NCBI RefSeq assembly: GCF_036246005.1
Contig: NZ_CP109171.1
Coordinates: 5,072,001-5,136,000, forward strand
Direction of reading: 5' to 3'
Source: Streptomyces sp. NBC_01723
GTDB taxonomy: Bacteria > Actinomycetota > Actinomycetes > Streptomycetales > Streptomycetaceae
Length of the DNA stretch: 64,000 bases
Shown here: piece after piece, positions 1-8,499 of the stretch
Layout: every line of letters starts with the position of its first letter
Position numbering within the stretch: the first letter of the stretch is position 1
Position numbers and translations under genes: made by a program
The notes under the pieces: model-generated
Database searches by the model: none
Told to the model about the DNA's origin: nothing
Seen by the model: only the letters and a program-made list of their open reading frames with translations

Positions 1-648
1 CTTCGGCGCCGGCAGCAGCAGCCGGAAGGCGACCGCGCACGCCACCGCCACGACGCCGATCACGCCGACGGCGACCCGCCAGCCCCACTCCTGGGCCACC
101 CAGCCGGTGATCACCCGGCCGCTCATCCCGCCGACGCTGTTGCCCGCGACGAACAGGCCGATCGCGGTGACCAGCGCCCGCGGCGTGACCTCCTCCGCGA
201 GGTACGCCGTCGCCGAGGCCGGCAGCCCCGCCAGTGCCGCGCCCTGCACCGCGCGCAGCGCGACCAGCGCCGGCAGCGAGGGGGCGAAGGGGACCAGCAG
301 CCCGACGGTCACCGCGACCGCCAGCGACGCCGTCATGACCGTACGCCGCCCGAAACGCTCCGAGAGCGCGCTCATCGGCAGCACGAACACCGCCAGACCA
401 CCGGTCGCGGCGGCCACCGTCCAGCTCGCGTCGCTCGCCGTGACGCCCATGTCGCCCGAGATCAGCGGGAGCAGCGCCTGCGTGGAGTACAGCAGCGCGA
501 AGGTCGCGACGCCCGCGAGGAAGAGGGCGAGGCTCATCCGGCGGTAGCCGGGGCCGCCCGGGGCCATGCGCGCGTCGGAGGTGTCGGGGACGGAGACTGC
601 GGATGCGGCGCCCACGGTGGTGGACGCCCCGGTATCGGCGGGAGTCAT
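1..648 (-). CDS. MFS transporter, N-terminal part (cut by window edge)
   Basis: This is the first 216 residues of a major facilitator superfamily efflux protein; the gene continues beyond base 1. A hydrophilic N-terminus of about 38 residues is followed by hydrophobic helices. The first helix is near residues 39-58, and the loop SERFGRR at about residues 97-103 fits the conserved MFS loop between helices 2 and 3. The family is proton-driven and acts in the cytoplasmic membrane; the substrate cannot be read. The ATG is at 648-646. The gene is divergent from a LysR regulator with about 60 bp between them, the usual layout of an exporter under local LysR control. The frame is open to base 1. Confidence 0.85.
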   Translation of the reverse strand, partial: MTPADTGASTTVGAASAVSVPDTSDARMAPGGPGYRRMSLALFLAGVATFALLYSTQALLPLISGDMGVTASDASWTVAAATGGLAVFVLPMSALSERFGRRTVMTASLAVAVTVGLLVPFAPSLPALVALRAVQGAALAGLPASATAYLAEEVTPRALVTAIGLFVAGNSVGGMSGRVITGWVAQEWGWRVAVGVIGVVAVACAVAFRLLLPAPK

Positions 649-680
649 ACCGTGACCGTACGGAGCCCGTGACTCATCCG

Positions 681-693
681 TCCAATGCATGGA
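681..693. promoter_or_regulatory. Imperfect palindrome in the MFS/LysR divergent region
   Basis: TCCAATGCATGGA is a near-perfect inverted repeat in the short region between the divergent MFS and lysR genes. Position and symmetry fit a LysR-type operator. It overlaps the most upstream possible lysR start (685), which favours the start at 712. Confidence 0.4.
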
Positions 694-711
694 ATGGCCA
701 TAATCGTTCCC

Positions 712-1665
712 ATGCTGCATCAGCAAAGCTCACAGGCTCGCCTGTCACGGTCCGGTGACACAGAAGACATCGTCGCGCTGCTCGCGCCCCGCCTCGCGCA
801 CTTCGCCGGGGTCGCCCGCACCGAGCACGTGACCCGGGCCGCGCAGGAGATGAACGTCCCCCAGTCGACCCTCTCCCGCGCCCTGGTCCGCCTCGAAGCC
901 GACCTGGGCGTCGACCTCTTCGTCCGCCACGGCCGCACCCTCGCGCTGACCGTCGCCGGCCGCACCTTCCTCGGCTCCGTCGAACGCGCCCTCGCCGAGG
1001 TCGAGCGCGCCGCCGAGGAGGTCCGCGCGGACGCCGACCCGGCCACCGGCAAGGTCGCCTTCGGCTTCCTGCACACCATGGGCGCCGAGACGGTCCCCGG
1101 CCTGCTGCACGCCTTCCGCGCCGACCACCCCCGCGTCCGCTTCAGCCTCGTCCAGAACTACGGCGAGGCCATGCTGGAGCGCCTGCGCGCCGGTGAGCTC
1201 GACCTCTGCCTCACCTCTCCGGTCCCGGACGCCCCCGACCTGGTCGCCCGCCGCCTCGACGAGCAGAAGCTGCGCCTGGTCGTCCCGGCCGACCACCCCC
1301 TGGCCGCCCGCAGGCGCATCCGCCTCGCCGAGGCGGCCGACGAGAACTTCGTGACCCTGGAGCCCGGCTACGGCCTGCGCCGGATCACCGACGCCCTGTG
1401 CGCGGAGGCCGGGTTCCGCCCCAAGGTCGCCTTCGAGGGGGAGGAGGCCGAGACGCTGCGCGGCCTGGTCGCGGCGGGGCTCGGCGTCGCCCTGCTGCCC
1501 CCGCCCGCCGTTCCCCGACCCGGCGTGGTCGAGTTGACGGTCACCGCCCCGCGCGCGGCCCGGGAGATCGGCGTGGCCTGGCTGGCGGGCCGCGCGGACA
1601 CCCCGCCCGTGGCCGCGTTCAAGAGGTTCCTGCTCTCCAGGAGGGGGAGCCTGCTGCCGTCCTGA
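712..1665 (+). CDS. LysR-family transcriptional regulator
   Basis: The predicted protein is 317 residues. An N-terminal winged helix-turn-helix (AQEMNVPQSTLSRAL then LEADLGVDLFVRHGR) is followed by a LysR substrate-binding domain, whose typical segments are the ligand pocket near 'AFGFLHTMGAE' and the hinge 'LVVPADHPLA'. In-frame ATGs also exist at 685 and 694. None has a clear ribosome binding site, and 712 was chosen because a palindrome covers the upstream ATGs. The gene is divergent from the MFS exporter, which it probably controls; this is inferred from layout. The inducer is unknown. Confidence 0.85.
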   Translation: MLHQQSSQARLSRSGDTEDIVALLAPRLAHFAGVARTEHVTRAAQEMNVPQSTLSRALVRLEADLGVDLFVRHGRTLALTVAGRTFLGSVERALAEVERAAEEVRADADPATGKVAFGFLHTMGAETVPGLLHAFRADHPRVRFSLVQNYGEAMLERLRAGELDLCLTSPVPDAPDLVARRLDEQKLRLVVPADHPLAARRRIRLAEAADENFVTLEPGYGLRRITDALCAEAGFRPKVAFEGEEAETLRGLVAAGLGVALLPPPAVPRPGVVELTVTAPRAAREIGVAWLAGRADTPPVAAFKRFLLSRRGSLLPS

Positions 1666-1671
1666 CCCAGG

Positions 1672-1704
1672 CACCCGGCATCCAGTACCCGGCACCCGGC
1701 ATCC
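1672..1704. repeat. Short direct repeat
   Basis: CACCCGGCATCC occurs at 1672-1683 and again at 1693-1704, with further partial copies to about 1712. It fills the gap between the convergent lysR and hydrolase genes. No clear terminator hairpin is seen here. Confidence 0.5.
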
Positions 1705-1728
1705 GGCATCCGACACCCTGCGCTCGCC

Positions 1729-2490
1729 CTACCGCAGTAACGACTTGCCGAACCCCACCGCCAGCGGCATCCGCAGCCCCAGCGGCGGCGGAGCGGCCAG
1801 CGCGTCCTCCACCGGGCGCGAGAAGGACTGCCCGAAGAGGGTGCCCATCACGAAGTCCTCCGCCAGCGCGGCGACTTCCTCCCGGTACTGGCGCAATCCG
1901 TGGCCGTCGGAGTGCACTTCGAAGCGGCACACCGCGCGGTTGGCCTTCTTCGCCCGCGAGGCCAGCCGGAACGACAGCTCGGGGTCGCTGCGTTCGTCGT
2001 TCGTGCCGTGCACGATCAGCACCTGCCGGCCGACCAGCTGCTTCACCGGTTCGGGCGGTGCGGCCACGTCCTCCTCCGGCAGCCAAGGAGCGATCGCCAG
2101 CACCGAGTTGACGGCCTCGTGCCCCGCCGCGCGCAGGGCCGCCCGGCCGCCCATGCCGATGCCGGCCAGGCAGACGGGTACGTCGCCGTAGCGCCGTACC
2201 GCCTCTTCGGCGGCCCAGTCGGCGTCCCGGGCGAGGTGCGCCTCGGTGCCGTTCCAGCCGCGGTAGCGGTAGTGCACGACATGCGCGGCCAGCCCCTCGA
2301 CCCGCCCCGCCCGCGCCACCCGGCGCCCCAACGCCCGTACGGACGCGGCCGCCAGCAGCGGAGAGGGTCTGCGGCCGGACACCTCGTCGCCGCCGGGGAG
2401 CAGCAGCACCACTCCGCTCACCGCCGTCCCCTCCGGGCCGAGCGTCCGCCCCAGCCGGGCCTGTCGGACCGGCGTCGCTTGCTGTGCCAT
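1729..2490 (-). CDS. Alpha/beta hydrolase-fold protein lacking the nucleophile serine
   Basis: The predicted protein is 253 residues and resembles dienelactone-hydrolase-like and other small alpha/beta hydrolases. The expected acid (D165 in HGTNDE) and base (H197 in SDGHG) are present. The nucleophile elbow, however, reads G110-I-G-M-G114, so glycine 112 sits where serine or cysteine is expected. The codon is GGC, one base from AGC serine. The protein may be a non-catalytic homologue or use different chemistry. It is convergent with lysR and followed on the other strand by adenosine deaminase. The function is unknown. Confidence 0.75.
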   Translation of the reverse strand: MAQQATPVRQARLGRTLGPEGTAVSGVVLLLPGGDEVSGRRPSPLLAAASVRALGRRVARAGRVEGLAAHVVHYRYRGWNGTEAHLARDADWAAEEAVRRYGDVPVCLAGIGMGGRAALRAAGHEAVNSVLAIAPWLPEEDVAAPPEPVKQLVGRQVLIVHGTNDERSDPELSFRLASRAKKANRAVCRFEVHSDGHGLRQYREEVAALAEDFVMGTLFGQSFSRPVEDALAAPPPLGLRMPLAVGFGKSLLR

Positions 2491-2619
2491 GGCAGAACAT
2501 TCTCAGAAGACCGGGTGTACGCCACCTGTCCGTGCAATCACCGTTACATATCGGCGGAGCTGTACACCGGGGCGCCGCGTTCCGCCCGCATTCACGTTCC
2601 TGTGCGTTCGCCCCGCGTT

Positions 2620-2631
2620 CTACGCGCGTAG
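2620..2631. promoter_or_regulatory. CTACGCGCGTAG palindrome upstream of adenosine deaminase
   Basis: A perfect 12-bp palindrome ends 16 bp before the adenosine deaminase ATG. The identical sequence lies upstream of deoC (14183-14194) and of purine nucleoside phosphorylase (17984-17995). A repressor operator is inferred. Confidence 0.6.
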
Positions 2632-2647
2632 GAGTTAGAGTGCGGAA

Positions 2648-3838
2648 ATGACGAGCCAGAACACCGCGCAGAGCGCCGCGGCGAACACCGCGAAGGCAGG
2701 GAAGGCGCCGACGCCGGACCAGATCCGCCGGGCGCCGAAGGTTCTGCTGCACGACCATCTCGACGGCGGGCTGCGTCCCGGCACGGTCCTCGACCTCGCC
2801 CGGGCGACCGGGTACCCGGACCTGCCCGAGACCGACCCCGACCTGCTCGGGACCTGGTTCCGGCAGGCCGCCGACTCCGGGTCGCTGGAGCGGTACCTGG
2901 AGACCTTCTCGCACACCGTCGGCGTCATGCAGACCCGCGACGCCCTGGTCCGGGTCGCCGCCGAGTGCGCCGAGGACCTCGCCGAGGACGGCGTCGTCTA
3001 CGCCGAGGTGCGGTACGCCCCCGAGCAGCACCTGGAGGGCGGGCTCACCCTGGAAGAGGTCGTCGAGGCCGTCAACGAGGGCTTCCGGGAGGGCGAGCGG
3101 CGCGCCCGGGAGAACGGCCACCGCATCCGCGTCGGCGCCCTGCTCACCGCGATGCGGCACGCCGCCCGCTCCCTGGAGATCGCCGAACTCGCCAACCGCT
3201 ACCGCGACCTGGGTGTCGTCGGCTTCGACATCGCCGGCGCCGAGGCCGGCTACCCGCCCACCCGGCACCTGGACGCCTTCGAGTACCTCAAGCGCGAGAA
3301 CAACCACTTCACCATCCACGCCGGCGAGGCCTTCGGGCTGCCGTCCATCTGGCAGGCCCTCCAGTGGTGCGGCGCCGACCGGCTCGGCCACGGCGTGCGC
3401 ATCATCGACGACATCCAGGTCCACGGGGACGGCACGGTCAAGCTCGGACGGCTCGCCTCGTACGTGCGGGACAAGCGCATCCCGCTGGAGCTGTGCCCCA
3501 GCTCCAACCTCCAGACCGGCGCCGCGGACTCCTACGCCGAACACCCCATCGGCCTGCTGCGCCGGCTGCACTTCCGCGCCACCGTCAACACCGACAACCG
3601 GCTGATGTCCCACACGAGTATGAGCCGGGAATTCGAGCACCTGGTCGACGCATTCGGTTACACGCTCGACGACATGCAGTGGTTCTCCGTCAATGCGATG
3701 AAATCAGCGTTCATTCCTTTCGATGAACGACTGGCCATGATCAATGACGTCGTCAAGCCCGGATATGCCGAGCTGAAGTCCGAATGGCTGTTCCGGCAGA
3801 CCGCTTCGACCAGCGACTATTCGGAGGATGAGCGCTGA
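2648..3838 (+). CDS. add: Adenosine deaminase
   Basis: Predicted zinc-dependent deamination of adenosine or deoxyadenosine to inosine in purine salvage; cytoplasmic, 396 residues. The catalytic set of the metal-dependent hydrolase barrel is visible: H35-D-H37 (HDHLDGG), H224-A-G-E227 with the proton-donor Glu, H248, and D316 in the NTDN motif. A Gln/Ala-rich N-terminal tail of about 30 residues precedes the catalytic domain, as in other actinobacterial enzymes. A CTACGCGCGTAG palindrome lies just upstream. The nearest purine-rich stretch (AGGAG) is about 13 bases from the ATG, further than usual. The last bases have more A+T than the body of the gene. Confidence 0.93.
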   Translation: MTSQNTAQSAAANTAKAGKAPTPDQIRRAPKVLLHDHLDGGLRPGTVLDLARATGYPDLPETDPDLLGTWFRQAADSGSLERYLETFSHTVGVMQTRDALVRVAAECAEDLAEDGVVYAEVRYAPEQHLEGGLTLEEVVEAVNEGFREGERRARENGHRIRVGALLTAMRHAARSLEIAELANRYRDLGVVGFDIAGAEAGYPPTRHLDAFEYLKRENNHFTIHAGEAFGLPSIWQALQWCGADRLGHGVRIIDDIQVHGDGTVKLGRLASYVRDKRIPLELCPSSNLQTGAADSYAEHPIGLLRRLHFRATVNTDNRLMSHTSMSREFEHLVDAFGYTLDDMQWFSVNAMKSAFIPFDERLAMINDVVKPGYAELKSEWLFRQTASTSDYSEDER

Positions 3839-3971
3839 ACGGGGCCGCACGGTAATACGGGAGAGCGGACCGGCGTTCACAATCCGTCCGCATTTCGATG
3901 TTTGCCGCGCGGGGCAGGGCGTGTTTACGGTCGAGCACCGCTCACATCCCCGCAATACGAGGACGCATTTC

Positions 3972-4340
3972 ATGAAGCAGTCTGCTGTCAAGACCCTCGG
4001 TGTCGCCGCACTCGGCGCCGTCTTCGCCGCCGCCGGTGCCGGCGCGGCCACCGCGGCCCCCGAGCTCCCCAACACCGCGCAAACGGTGGACTCCGTCGCC
4101 CGCACCCTCCCCGCGGAGACCGTCTCACAGGTGGCACCCGGCACGGGCAACGTGCTGGAGCAGGGCCGTCGCGTCTCCGGCACCGGCCTGACCGCCGCGC
4201 AGCCGGTCGTCGAGCAGGTGGTCGCCGAGCAGCTCGCCGAGGGCCCGACCGAGCCGGTCGCCAAGCAGCTCGGCGGGGTCCCGGTGCAGGGACTGCCCAC
4301 CAAGGGCCTGCCGGTCAACGGCCTCCCGCTCGGCGGCTGA
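3972..4340 (+). CDS. Small secreted protein, unknown function
   Basis: The predicted protein is 122 residues. The signal peptide has KQSAVK, a hydrophobic Ala/Gly core and a likely cleavage after ATAA near residue 29. The mature part is hydrophilic with Val/Gln/Pro-rich stretches and ends in short repeats of G-L-P (QGLP, KGLP, NGLP). There are no cysteines or known catalytic motifs. The ATG at 3972 was chosen because the signal peptide begins there and GAGGA lies 8 bases upstream. It resembles the secreted protein at 10365-10769 in size and style. A strong hairpin terminator follows. Confidence 0.7.
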   Translation: MKQSAVKTLGVAALGAVFAAAGAGAATAAPELPNTAQTVDSVARTLPAETVSQVAPGTGNVLEQGRRVSGTGLTAAQPVVEQVVAEQLAEGPTEPVAKQLGGVPVQGLPTKGLPVNGLPLGG

Positions 4341-4360
4341 GTCCCGCCCTCCCCGCACGC

Positions 4361-4403
4361 GCCGACGGGGCGCACCCGGCGACACCGGGTGCGCCCCGTC
4401 GGC
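4361..4403. terminator. Bidirectional hairpin terminator
   Basis: A perfect 19-bp stem (4361-4379 with 4385-4403) has a 5-base loop. It lies between the convergent secreted-protein gene and pspC, so it can serve both. Confidence 0.85.
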
Positions 4404-4426
4404 GTACCAGAAGGGAGGTGTGTACA

Positions 4427-4630
4427 TCACCAGGCCGTGCGCGCCGCCTTCTCCTCGGAGGGAAGCAGCAGCCACAGGGCCAGGTACAGCAGGAACTGCG
4501 GGCCGGGCAGCAGGCAGGAGACCACGAAGATCACCCGCATCGTGGTGGTGGAGGTGCCGAAGCGCCGGGCCAGCGCGGCGCACACTCCGCCGATCATGCG
4601 GCCGTGGGTGGGGCGGGCGAGGCGGGACAT
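4427..4630 (-). CDS. PspC-domain membrane protein
   Basis: A 67-residue protein consisting of one PspC domain: RPTHGRMIGGVCAALARRFG, then a hydrophobic helix (MRVIFVVSCLLPG) and a second one (FLLYLALWLLLP). PspC proteins are linked to envelope stress; no partner Psp genes are seen nearby, so the role here is unknown. The ATG at 4630 has a good ribosome binding site (AAGGAG, 5 bases upstream). It shares a terminator hairpin with the convergent secreted-protein gene. Confidence 0.85.
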   Translation of the reverse strand: MSRLARPTHGRMIGGVCAALARRFGTSTTTMRVIFVVSCLLPGPQFLLYLALWLLLPSEEKAARTAW

Positions 4631-4725
4631 CGCGGCTCCTTCGTGAGCGTGTGGGTGGGGCTGCCGTTCGGCTTCCCCTTCATCTGCCCTCCACGCTACG
4701 GGGACGAACAGAACATAGCGTCGCT

Positions 4726-5277
4726 CTACGGGGCGATCCCGACCCTGGGAATCGTCGGGGTCCGACCCTGAGCGGGCTCCTCCCGGGGGACGTCCTCCCG
4801 GCCCTCCCGCCGGTACCTGCGGCGGAGCCGGGCGCGGCCCGCCGGAACGACGGCCAGGTGCACGAGGGCCACGCCCGCCGTGTTCAGCAGCAGCGAGTCG
4901 ACGTCGACGACCTGCCCGGGCACCCCGGTCTGCAGCAGCTCGATGCCCAGCGACAGCAGGATGGCCGCGGCCGTGGTGCGCAGGAGCGAGGCCAGCGGCG
5001 AACCGGTAAGACGCCCCCCGGCCATCGGCAGCAGTGCGCCGAGCGGCGCCAGCAGCGCGAGCGCCCCGCCGAGCGAACGGGCCGCCCCGGGCCAGCCCAG
5101 CGCCACGTCGGCGCGGATCCCGTCGAACGGGCGCAGGTTGGGCGGCAGTACCCAGGGGACGTCCAGCGGGCGCAGCGTGTACCAGGCGACGAACGCGAGA
5201 TGTGCGACCAGGAGAACACTTCCTGTCACACGGATGCGGAGCGCGGCGCTGCCGCCGAGGAACCCATGACGCTGCAC
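4726..5277 (-). CDS. VanZ-family membrane protein
   Basis: The predicted protein is 183 residues. Several membrane helices (about 17-35, 66-84, 98-112 and 131-145) are followed by an Arg-rich cytoplasmic tail. The pattern ELLQTG...VDVDSLLLNTAG matches the conserved VanZ/phosphotransbutyrylase-like motif. VanZ of enterococci gives low-level teicoplanin resistance, but chromosomal actinobacterial homologues have no established function. The start is GTG at 5277. It lies on the same strand as the afsQ operon but about 90 bp beyond it. Confidence 0.75.
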   Translation of the reverse strand: MQRHGFLGGSAALRIRVTGSVLLVAHLAFVAWYTLRPLDVPWVLPPNLRPFDGIRADVALGWPGAARSLGGALALLAPLGALLPMAGGRLTGSPLASLLRTTAAAILLSLGIELLQTGVPGQVVDVDSLLLNTAGVALVHLAVVPAGRARLRRRYRREGREDVPREEPAQGRTPTIPRVGIAP

Positions 5278-5367
5278 GTCCCCCTAGACGCGGCCTCCGC
5301 CACGCGCGGTTCCGGTCTCTCCCACGCGAGGATGAGGCTTGCGCCACACGGCCCCCACGCGGGGCGG

Positions 5368-5988
5368 TCAGCCGTCCTTGACCTCGGTGGCCGGCGGCTC
5401 GTTGCTGCCCGGCCGGGCGCGCACCTCGTCCGTGCAGGCGTAGCGGCGTGCGGGCCGGTCGTCGGGCCCGGCCAGGACGACCGAGCCGTCCCCCTCGGCC
5501 GCCGCCGAGTCGGAGAACGTGCAGACGACCTGGGCGAGGGCGTACGAGGTCAGGTCGTCGGGCGCGGTGCTCAGCCGCAGCGTGTCGTCGGGGTCGCCGG
5601 AGCGCGGGCCGGTCACGGCGATCCCGCGACGGACGTCCGTCGTGTATCCGGCCTCCTTCTCGGCGGCCGACGGCGACGCCGCGAGCTGGTCGAGCAGCCC
5701 CTGCGCCACCAGCACCCGCCGCCCCGAGTCGGACGTGCCGTCCGGCACCCGCACCGTGCGGTCCACCGCCACCAGCGACGAGCCGCACAGCAGGAACACC
5801 TGGGCCGGTACGCCGGTCGCGTCCTGCGCCGACCCGTCCGGCTCGGCGAGCGAGCAGCGCACCCGCGACGGCGCCGGACCGTAGTCCGTGGGCACCTCCG
5901 TGGCGCGGATGCCGCACCCGGCGAGCAGTGCGGTCAGCGCGGCCAGCACCGCGAGCCCGGGCCGTGCCGGCAGGCGGCGTACGGTCAT
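5368..5988 (-). CDS. Lipoprotein of the afsQ operon
   Basis: The predicted lipoprotein is 206 residues. The N-terminus has Arg residues, a hydrophobic stretch and the lipobox LLAGC (Cys25), predicting attachment to the outer face of the membrane. The mature part has two further Cys and a segment typical of GerMN-like or actinobacterial three-gene sensor lipoproteins, but I cannot assign a domain firmly. The ATG overlaps the afsQ2 stop by one base (TGATG), so translation is coupled. Kinase-regulator-lipoprotein operons in actinobacteria suggest that it tunes signal sensing by AfsQ2; this is inference. Confidence 0.8.
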   Translation of the reverse strand: MTVRRLPARPGLAVLAALTALLAGCGIRATEVPTDYGPAPSRVRCSLAEPDGSAQDATGVPAQVFLLCGSSLVAVDRTVRVPDGTSDSGRRVLVAQGLLDQLAASPSAAEKEAGYTTDVRRGIAVTGPRSGDPDDTLRLSTAPDDLTSYALAQVVCTFSDSAAAEGDGSVVLAGPDDRPARRYACTDEVRARPGSNEPPATEVKDG

Positions 5989-7607
5989 CAGACCTGTCCC
6001 TTCGCGTCCTTGCCCCTGCTCCCGTCGTCCGGGACGCCCCCGGTGCCGCCGTCGTCGCCGTCGCCGGCGTCCTCGTCCGTGGGCGGCGACGGGTCCTGCG
6101 GCAGCCGCAGTACGAACACCGCACCCCCCTCGGGCGAGTTCTCGGCAGTGATCCCACCGCCGTGGATGTGCGCGTTCTCCAGGGCGATCGACAGGCCGAG
6201 CCCGCTGCCCTCGGACCGCGGCCGGGAGGCGCTCGCCTTGTAGAAGCGGTCGAAGACGTGCGGCAGGACGTCCTCGGGGATGCCGGGTCCGTGGTCCCGC
6301 ACCCGGATGACGATCTCGTCGTCCGCCCGTGTCACCGAAACCCTGACCGGCGAACCGCCGTGCTTGAGCGCGTTGCCGATCAGGTTGGCCAGGATCACGT
6401 CCAGCCGGCGCGGGTCGAGACGGGCGTGGATGCCGCGCTCGGCGTCCAGGTCGACGGCGTCCAGCCAGGCGCGGGCGTCGATGCAGGCGGTGATCTGGTC
6501 GGCGACGTCGACGTCGTCCAGGACCAGCCGGGCGGTGCCCGCGTCGAAGCGGGTGACCTCCATCAGGTTCTCCACCAGGTCGTTGAGCCGCCGGGTCTCG
6601 CTCACCACCAGCCGGACCGCGGGCTCGACCATCGGGTCGAAACTCCCGCCCTCGCCCTCGAACTCCAGCTCCTCCTCCAGGACCTCCGTCACGGCGGTGA
6701 GCGCCGTCAGCGGCGTACGCAGCTCGTGGCTCATGTCCGCGACGAAGCGGCGGGAGGCCTGCTCGCGGCCCGCCATGTCCGCGACCCGCTTCTCCAGGTT
6801 CTCGGCGGCGCTGTTGAACGTCCGCGACAGATCGGCCAGTTCGTCGGTGCCGGACACCCGCAGCCGGGTGTCCAGCCTGCCCTCGCCCAGGCGCCGCGCC
6901 GCGACCCCCAGCCGGTGCACGGGCTTGAGCACGGTCGTCGCCAGCGCCTGCGCCAGCAGCGCGGAGCCGAGCAGGGCGAGCGCGGTGGCGATCCCCAGCG
7001 ACCAGGCCAGCGAGTTCAGGTCCTTGGCCTCCGGTTCCAGCGACTTGAGCATGTAGCCGGTCGGCCCGCCGCCGATCACCTTCGTGCCGGCCACCAGATA
7101 CGGGGTGTCGTCATCGGTGATCCGCTGCCAGTACAGGTGGTACGGGTGCTTGTTGGCGGAGGTGAGCTTCTGCTCCTTGTTCACCGCGGTGCGCAGCGAC
7201 TCGGGCACGTCGGACAGCGCGAAGCCGTCCAGGCCGCCGGAACTGCCGTACACGGTGTCCCCGTCGGCGTTCTCGGCGACCAGCAGGACGCCGAACCGCT
7301 GGCTGCTGTTGGCCATCTGCCCGGCGGTGTGCTGCAACTCGTCCTGCGTGGGGTGCTCGGAGAGCGCGCCCGCCCGGTTCTGCATCTCCTGCTCGAAGTC
7401 GCGCAGCACGGCGTCCTGGGTGCGGGTGAGCACCGCCTCCCGGTTCAGCCAGTAGGCGATGCCGGACGCGGACACGGCGGCGGTCAGCGCGACCAGTCCG
7501 AAGACGAGGACCAGCCGCAGCCGCAGGCTGGTGAAGCGCAGCCAGGACCAGACTCCCTTGCGAGCCGCGGTCCAGCCGCGTGAACCCCCCTGGTGTTCCT
7601 CCGTCAC
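5988..7607 (-). CDS. afsQ2: Sensor histidine kinase AfsQ2
   Basis: The predicted protein is 539 residues. There are two membrane helices (about 28-52 and 202-222) with an extracytoplasmic sensor domain between them, then a HAMP linker. The phosphoacceptor box is ADMSHELRTPL. The ATPase domain has N, G1 (RDHGPGIP) and G2 (GSGLGLSI) boxes, and the tail is acidic and Gly-rich. Family knowledge: AfsQ2 phosphorylates AfsQ1 and the pair affects antibiotic production and nitrogen and carbon balance in S. coelicolor. The GTG start overlaps the afsQ1 stop (GTGA), so the genes are translationally coupled. The identification rests on sequence similarity from memory plus the sigQ context. Confidence 0.9.
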   Translation of the reverse strand: MTEEHQGGSRGWTAARKGVWSWLRFTSLRLRLVLVFGLVALTAAVSASGIAYWLNREAVLTRTQDAVLRDFEQEMQNRAGALSEHPTQDELQHTAGQMANSSQRFGVLLVAENADGDTVYGSSGGLDGFALSDVPESLRTAVNKEQKLTSANKHPYHLYWQRITDDDTPYLVAGTKVIGGGPTGYMLKSLEPEAKDLNSLAWSLGIATALALLGSALLAQALATTVLKPVHRLGVAARRLGEGRLDTRLRVSGTDELADLSRTFNSAAENLEKRVADMAGREQASRRFVADMSHELRTPLTALTAVTEVLEEELEFEGEGGSFDPMVEPAVRLVVSETRRLNDLVENLMEVTRFDAGTARLVLDDVDVADQITACIDARAWLDAVDLDAERGIHARLDPRRLDVILANLIGNALKHGGSPVRVSVTRADDEIVIRVRDHGPGIPEDVLPHVFDRFYKASASRPRSEGSGLGLSIALENAHIHGGGITAENSPEGGAVFVLRLPQDPSPPTDEDAGDGDDGGTGGVPDDGSRGKDAKGQV

Positions 7608-8281
7608 TGAGGCGGGTCCAGCCGGTAGCCGACACCCCGCACGGTACGGATCAGGGTCGGGGACGACGGTACGTCCTCGACCTTGGCGCGCAGCCGCTGC
7701 ACGCAGGCGTCCACCAGCCGGGAGTCACCGAGGTAGTCGTGCTCCCACACCAGCCGCAGCAACTGCTGACGGGACAGCGCCTGCCCCGGCCGCCGGCTCA
7801 GCTCCAGGAGCAGCCGCAGCTCGGTCGGCGTCAGCTGGAGGTCCTCGCCGTTCTTCGTCACGGTCATCGCCGAACGGTCGATGACCAGGCCGCCGAAGCT
7901 CGCCGAATCGCTGGACTCCCGTTCCCCGCGCCGCAGCACGGCCCGGATCCGGGCGTCGAGGACCCGGCCCTGGACCGGTTTGACGACGTAGTCGTCGGCG
8001 CCCGACTCGAGGCCCACGACCACGTCGATGTCGTCGTTGCGCGCGGTCAGCAGGATGATCGGCAGCTGGTCGGTGCGCCGGATGCGACGGCACACCTCGA
8101 AGCCGTCGATGCCGGGCAGCATCACGTCCAGCACGATCAGGTCCGGCCGCTGCTCGCGCAGCAGCTTCAGACCGTCCTCACCGCTGGCAGCCGTGGCCAC
8201 CCGGTGGCCCTGGCGGCTCAGCGAGAGCTCCAGGGCCGTGCGGATGGCGTCGTCGTCCTCGATCAGCAACAGGGAAGGCAC
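7604..8281 (-). CDS. afsQ1: Response regulator AfsQ1
   Basis: The predicted OmpR-family regulator is 225 residues. The receiver domain has acidic residues IEDDD near the start, the phosphorylation Asp in LIVLDVMLPG, the conserved Thr in LLTARN and the Lys in YVVKPV. The C-terminal winged helix contains LTPTELRLLLEL and TVRGVGYR. The GTG at 8281 gives the 225-residue length I recall for AfsQ1; an in-frame ATG at 8299 would add six residues. The gene starts the afsQ1-afsQ2-lipoprotein operon and is divergent from sigQ, with a GTGAC-repeat array between them. Confidence 0.92.
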   Translation of the reverse strand: MPSLLLIEDDDAIRTALELSLSRQGHRVATAASGEDGLKLLREQRPDLIVLDVMLPGIDGFEVCRRIRRTDQLPIILLTARNDDIDVVVGLESGADDYVVKPVQGRVLDARIRAVLRRGERESSDSASFGGLVIDRSAMTVTKNGEDLQLTPTELRLLLELSRRPGQALSRQQLLRLVWEHDYLGDSRLVDACVQRLRAKVEDVPSSPTLIRTVRGVGYRLDPPQ

Positions 8282-8380
8282 GGGCTCATTCTGGCCCATG
8301 GAGGGGCCGGTGTTCGACCTGTGGGTGCGGAAGCGGGCCCAGCGCGCCGCCGGACCCTGTGAAGGAACGGTGATCCAGAC

Positions 8381-8409
8381 GTGACGGACCCCTGTGACAG
8401 GTCTGTGAC
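8381..8409. promoter_or_regulatory. Triple GTGAC array, probable AfsQ1 binding region
   Basis: GTGAC occurs at 8381-8385, 8394-8398 and 8405-8409. The last two are spaced by exactly 6 bases, which fits the consensus GTnAC-n6-GTnAC reported for AfsQ1 targets in S. coelicolor. The array lies between the divergent afsQ1 and sigQ genes. The extra upstream copy is 8 bases away. Confidence 0.7.
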
Positions 8410-8499
8410 AGTCGACGGACACGGCCATGAAGTCGCCCCGGCAGGCTTTTGGTCAGCACAGTGAGCCGAACACCGGAAGTCCACGACGGGGGGCGCGAG

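Noticed and set aside
1619..3640. 673-residue minus-strand open frame across the hydrolase and adenosine deaminase genes
   Set aside because: It is antisense to adenosine deaminase, with Val/Gly/Asp-rich shadow composition and no domain. High G+C keeps such frames open.
4427..6157. 576-residue extension of the PspC gene
   Set aside because: The upstream part overlaps the VanZ and lipoprotein genes. The PspC start at 4630 has a proper ribosome site.
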